Assembly: GCA_951804985.1 (NCBI GenBank)
Contig: OX638130.1
Span: forward strand, 98,577,700-98,641,699
Direction: 5' to 3'
Source: Dryomyza anilis
Lineage: Eukaryota; Arthropoda; Insecta; Diptera; Dryomyzidae
Length of the DNA stretch: 64,000 bases
In this document: positions 60,104 through 64,000 of the stretch, piece by piece
How the letters are laid out: the number at the start of each line of letters is the position of its first letter
Numbering within the stretch: the first letter of the stretch is position 1
Program-made: the position numbers and the translations under genes
Notes under the pieces: generated by a model
The model's database searches: none
What the model was told of the DNA's origin: nothing
What the model saw: the letters and a program-made list of their open reading frames with translations, nothing else

Positions 60104-60650
60104 ACCATACATATTTGTTGTGATAACCAACTTATAAGTATCTCTTAACTGTCAAGTCGTTTCTTGTAGTTTGAACTACAACCTTTTTAGAACAATTTTA
60201 GAATAATTTGGGGTGTGTCTATGCTGATATTTCAAGTGCCAATCGAATATAATAATTTCATCCAAAATTTTGTATATATTTAGTTTTAATCAAAAATATT
60301 AGTTGTTGTAACTTTAATAAAATTAGTATTCTGTATTACTCTATTTAATCAAAATTTGCAATATGCAGTATTTATTTGGAGAATGTATATCTTTCTTGTA
60401 ATATAAAAAAAACAATAATGGAATAATCGACTTGCGGTGAAGAGATTGGAACAGTTTCTAGTACACATTCAATACAAATTTGTTGTGACAACCAACTTAT
60501 TCATTTCTCTGAATCGGTTCTTGTAGTTTGTACTACAACCACTTTAAGACCATTTTAGAAGAATTTGGTGTGTGTAAATGCTAATATTTCAAGTGCCAAC
60601 CAAATCTAGCAATTTAATCAACCAATTTGTTGCAATCTTGTTTCATGTTG
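60104..60650. repeat. Diverged direct duplication, offset 365 bp
   Basis: TTTGTTGTGATAACCAACTT at 60114 and TTTGTTGTGACAACCAACTT at 60479 begin two copies that also share TTCTTGTAGTTTG(A/T)ACTACA and ATATTTCAAGTGCCAA over about 150 bp. It could be two copies of one element or a local duplication. Confidence 0.75.
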
Positions 60651-61169
60651 GTTGTTATAACTAACTTTTTCTTTCAACCTTATGCCATTTAAAGACGATT
60701 TGTCTTTGTGTAGAAACCTTCTTTTTGGTAAAGTAATCTAGTTTTATTACTATTTTGTGTAATTTGAACATTTTCTAAATTAAATACACATTTATAAAAA
60801 AACGAATGCGAGAATCCAGAAGTGGGTTTGTGTATTCAAAATATAAAAAAGTAGTTCGAACAAACGAATAATGTAAAAATTAAGTCAATATTGTTTGTAT
60901 TACATGTTATACAAAATGGGGTGTCTTGTCAAAGTACAGAATTGGGTATTAAGCTAAAATACAAATTCAAAATTAAAAATTTTATTGGTATATAAATGCG
61001 GTAAAAAAAAGGTTTGTATATCTGCTATTTAGCATGTACTTGAACTGGCACATGACCAAGTTTCTTTTAAAAAATAAAAAAAATGTTATAAAATATAAAA
61101 CAAAAGTAAAAAAAAACCAAAAAGAAATAAAAAATCAACTACAAATAACAACATGCACTAGAATCCAAT
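60651..61169. other. AT-rich unique spacer
   Basis: Nothing recognised. Confidence 0.45.
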
Positions 61170-61635
61170 AATACTATTTGACATGCAATGCAACGGCTGC
61201 AACAGACGACACTGACAGCAATGCTGTGAATTTCTGCGAAAATATAAAAATAAAAATTGTTACGCACCAACAACATGTTGTTGTTAGCGTCAACAGAGTG
61301 CGTTCGTTCTTATTCTTCAAGTTGTTGCTGATGTCGTCGTCGGTTTTGTTGTTGTTGTTAATGTTGCTGTTTTTATTATTACATTATTCTGCAACGTGGG
61401 TGAGCAACATGCCAGCAACAACTAACAACAAATATAACGACGGCAAAACTTGCAAGAAAAGGTATGGAAGCAGCAGCAACAACATTGCGCACTCGACGAC
61501 GACGACGACAACAACGTATGTTGCTGACAACATTGCGCAGTTATTGCCAGAACGCAAAGTCGAAATTAGATAATGACAGTTGACAATGCATGTCAAGTTG
61601 CTGGCTGTACATGGAGCAGAGCAGCAACATAATGT
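61170..61635. other. CAA/CAG-rich island
   Basis: Opa-type repeats (AACAACA, GCAGCAACAA) and GTTGTTGTT on the plus strand. The plus frame 61178-61573 (131 codons) begins at a GTG-or-TTG-type or ATG codon in repeat context and shows only composition-driven features. It may be a UTR or enhancer-type region. No gene is called. Confidence 0.35.
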
Positions 61636-62260
61636 TGACGATGAAAGGAAAATTTTAAAAATAATAAAAAAATATAAAAAAAATAAAATGTAATAAAAAA
61701 ATATAAAAAAAAAATAATGAAAAATAAATAAATATAATAAAATAATAAAAAATAATATGAACTAGTAAAATATATAGTAAATATATAAAAAAAGTGAAAT
61801 ATATAAAAAGCAAATAATTAAAAATCATAAAAACAATTAAAACAATGAAAAACAATAAAAAATAAAAATAGTAAATTAGTAATAGTAAAAAATATTAAAA
61901 AAAAAAAATAAAAAAAAAGAAAAATTAAAAATTTAATATAATAAAATAATATAATAAAAACTAAAAATAAAATTATAAAAAAATATATAAAAATGAATAA
62001 AAAATAATAAAAATGCAAAAACTAATAAAAGTAATAAGTAATAATAAAATAAAAAAATAAAACAATAAAAATTAAAAATGTATAAACCTTGAAAAATTAT
62101 TTTTAAAAAATAATAAAAAATAAATAAAAAATTATAAAAAAAAAATACAAAATAAATAATTAAAAAAAGTGAAATTTCACAATATAATGCTGCATGTAAG
62201 AAATAAAACAGAAAACTTTCAAATAATAAAAATCATTGCACCTCAAATTAGCTACAAGTA
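61636..62260. other. A-rich low-complexity DNA
   Basis: AATAAAAAT-type sequence without a fixed period. Phe/Ile-rich minus frames (61855-61655, 62018-61818) are artefacts. Confidence 0.7.
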
Positions 62261-62939
62261 ATGTGACAAGAACAACAACAACAAACATCTTAACGGCTGC
62301 AAAAACTGAACATCAGCAGTAGCAGCAACCACTCAACAATAGCAACAACTTAAAACTCTGACGACAACATTTTCACATCGTTAACGAGTAAATGCAACTG
62401 ACTGACAATGTTGCTGCTACCCCGGCTAGGGTTGCCACGATATTGCAGGTGCATCAATTGCTGTTGTCATCATCATCTAAAGGTGAAGCTGAAGGTGCTG
62501 CATGTTGTGCTTAATAAAATGTTAAAAATTAAGTTGAAACTACACATAAAGTAAAGTGTTTTTTAAGCTTTATAATGCTGCACATCGTTGAGGTTGATGA
62601 TGTCGAAGTTATAGATGTTGTTGTTGCTGCCGAAAAATTGTCTGCGACAGACATGATGTCGCTCCCACATATTACGAAGAATCTGCTTTGTCAAGAGAAT
62701 GATTTTTGCTTTTTTTTTAATGTATTTTCTACATTTTTATTTCATTTTTATTTATTTTAATTTTTACCAAAACTTTTCGAACTGTTGCACTTGAATTAAC
62801 GCCTACTCAACTCAATGTCAGTGTTGCCAACATCAACTTGGCAACAGTGTTAATCGGAAGCATTGCGCCAAGTGTGCTTAATTGTGACTAATTTAATATG
62901 CGCATAAATAATGCCTACTATTGAAATTGAGTGAGTGAC
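62261..62939. other. CAA/CAG-rich island; holds a weak candidate first exon for the RhoU-type gene
   Basis: Opa-type DNA at 62260-62480, then unique sequence. On the minus strand an ATG at 62654 opens 37 codons (MSVADNFSAATTT at the start, Ser/Thr-rich) to a GT at 62543 in phase 0. This phase would join the exon at 59323. The donor context (TGT|GTAGTT) is poor, so this is only a candidate. Confidence 0.15.
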
Positions 62940-63620
62940 ATGAAAAGTAGCAGCAACATGAATGAATAAAGTGAATGAGAAAATGAGCGCCCGAAGTAAT
63001 GCAATGACCCAACGAGACGAAAACAGTTTTTCAAAACAGTAAATTTATAAAAAAAAATATACAAATAGTTTTTATAATCATTTACATAATGTTAATTTTT
63101 AATATTTTAAAAATAACCAATATTTTAATTGAAATAAATAAAATGTGTGAGTGAATCAGCAGTAAAGTAATGCAGTGACCTAGCGGGAAAAGGCGAATTT
63201 TCGAAACTTTAAATTCTTACGTACTATACAAAGCATTTGTCGATATTTTTTTTATAATCATTCAAATAATGTTTATTTTCTGATGTGAAACTTAATATTT
63301 TAAAAATTACAATTTGAATAAATAAAATGTTTGAGAGAATGAAAGAAGTAATGCAATGACCTAGCGGGAAAAATCGGATATTTACCAGCTTAAAATATTT
63401 TAAACTTTACAAACCGATAACTTATTTAGCTATTGTTATTTTAATAATGTTTAACATAATGATATGTTATGATGAAACTTATTATATTCAAAATTGCCTA
63501 AAATATATTTGAATGTATCTAAATAAGTAAATGTAGGAGCGCCGAAGTAATGCAATAACCTGGCGGGAATAAGCGAATTTTTAAGCTTTAAAATTCACGA
63601 CATGAATTCTCAAATGTTAT
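62940..63620. repeat. Four diverged tandem copies of a repeat of about 180 bp
   Basis: GAAGTAATGCAATGACC-like anchors at 62993, 63164, 63345 and 63544 (spacing about 171-199). The last three are followed by TAGCGGGAAAA/TGGCGGGAATA and then CGAATTTT-AAA-CTTTAAA-like text. Copies are strongly diverged. Confidence 0.75.
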
Positions 63621-64000
63621 CGAAAATGTTGTATTGCGTACTTCTGAAAATAGTTTATTGTATCTACAAAACCATCTTCATTATACCCGCTGGGACTTTG
63701 TTAATATTCGCATGTTACAACTTAAAACTACATATATTTTAGTCAAATATATATATGAGATGTATATAAGAAAATTAACTATGTTGTAAACATATATTTT
63801 CTATATTATATTAGAACAATAACTCGTTTTCCGTAAACAGCAACAGCAGCAACATAACCGACTTTGCCAACTGTGCCGGTAGCTGTTTTCTCCTGACAGC
63901 GACGAAAAGTTCTATACTTACAAATTTGATTTATTGCTCTACAAATCAGTATTAAACAATTAATAACAATTAATATTATATTTTGTGCTAAATATCAAAT
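63621..64000. other. Unique DNA to the right edge
   Basis: AT-rich with a short CAG/CAA patch at 63836-63856. No supported feature. Confidence 0.45.

Overview
This is AT-rich, repeat-dense nuclear DNA from an insect, most likely a higher (schizophoran) fly. I base this on interrupted genes with GT..AG introns, CAA/CAG (opa-type) trinucleotide tracts, tRNA-derived SINEs, an interspersed element with a GTCY microsatellite and a tail typical of fly DINE-1/mini-me-like repeats, and an animal Rho GTPase. No prokaryotic, viral or CRISPR features were seen. Species cannot be set from the sequence.

Two protein-coding genes can be supported, both on the minus strand. At the left edge, 3694-3085 is the first coding exon of an unrecognised gene. 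It has a low-complexity N-terminus, one strong hydrophobic segment and an acidic region, and it ends at a clear splice donor; the rest lies beyond the left edge. On the right, five coding exons (59323-59185, 57640-57479, 49764-49505, 49265-49173, 45907-45803) join in frame into 252 residues of a Rho-family GTPase of the RhoU/RhoV (Wrch/Chp) type. Its own start codon is not securely found. Its introns are about 1.5, 7.7, 0.24 and 3.3 kb.

Everything else is intergenic or intronic and is dominated by repeats. From left to right: a TIR-type element carrying a SINE (1.6-2.9 kb); a second copy and two loose ends of it (5.2-6.4 kb) in a 4-kb T-rich tract; a large 19-bp array (8.7-10.4 kb); a 2.2-kb octamer array (12.1-14.4 kb); a palindromic MITE (16.6-17.0 kb); a foldback-type element (18.5-19.5 kb); two head-out copies of an element with internal 15-bp arrays around a SINE (21.0-24.7 kb); a GTCY-bearing element (25.1-25.8 kb); a decayed 15-bp array (27.9-28.9 kb); another 19-bp array (29.6-31.0 kb); a second octamer array (34.55-36.15 kb); a degenerate 20-bp-class array (38.6-40.0 kb); and two oppositely oriented 19-bp arrays (41.4-44.7 kb). 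The RhoU-type gene region (45.8-59.3 kb) has further arrays in its introns. Upstream of it, to 64 kb, lie duplications, A-rich tracts and a diverged repeat of about 180 bp.

The most distinctive signal is architectural. Several unrelated-looking arrays are built from quasi-palindromic units of 15-21 bp, so almost any stretch can fold back on itself. The 19-bp family occurs at least seven times in both orientations, abuts one octamer array, and shows C/G flips and block duplications that suggest local inversion and slippage. In the GTPase, the effector loop has Ser where the family has Phe, and the C-terminus is not a CAAX box.
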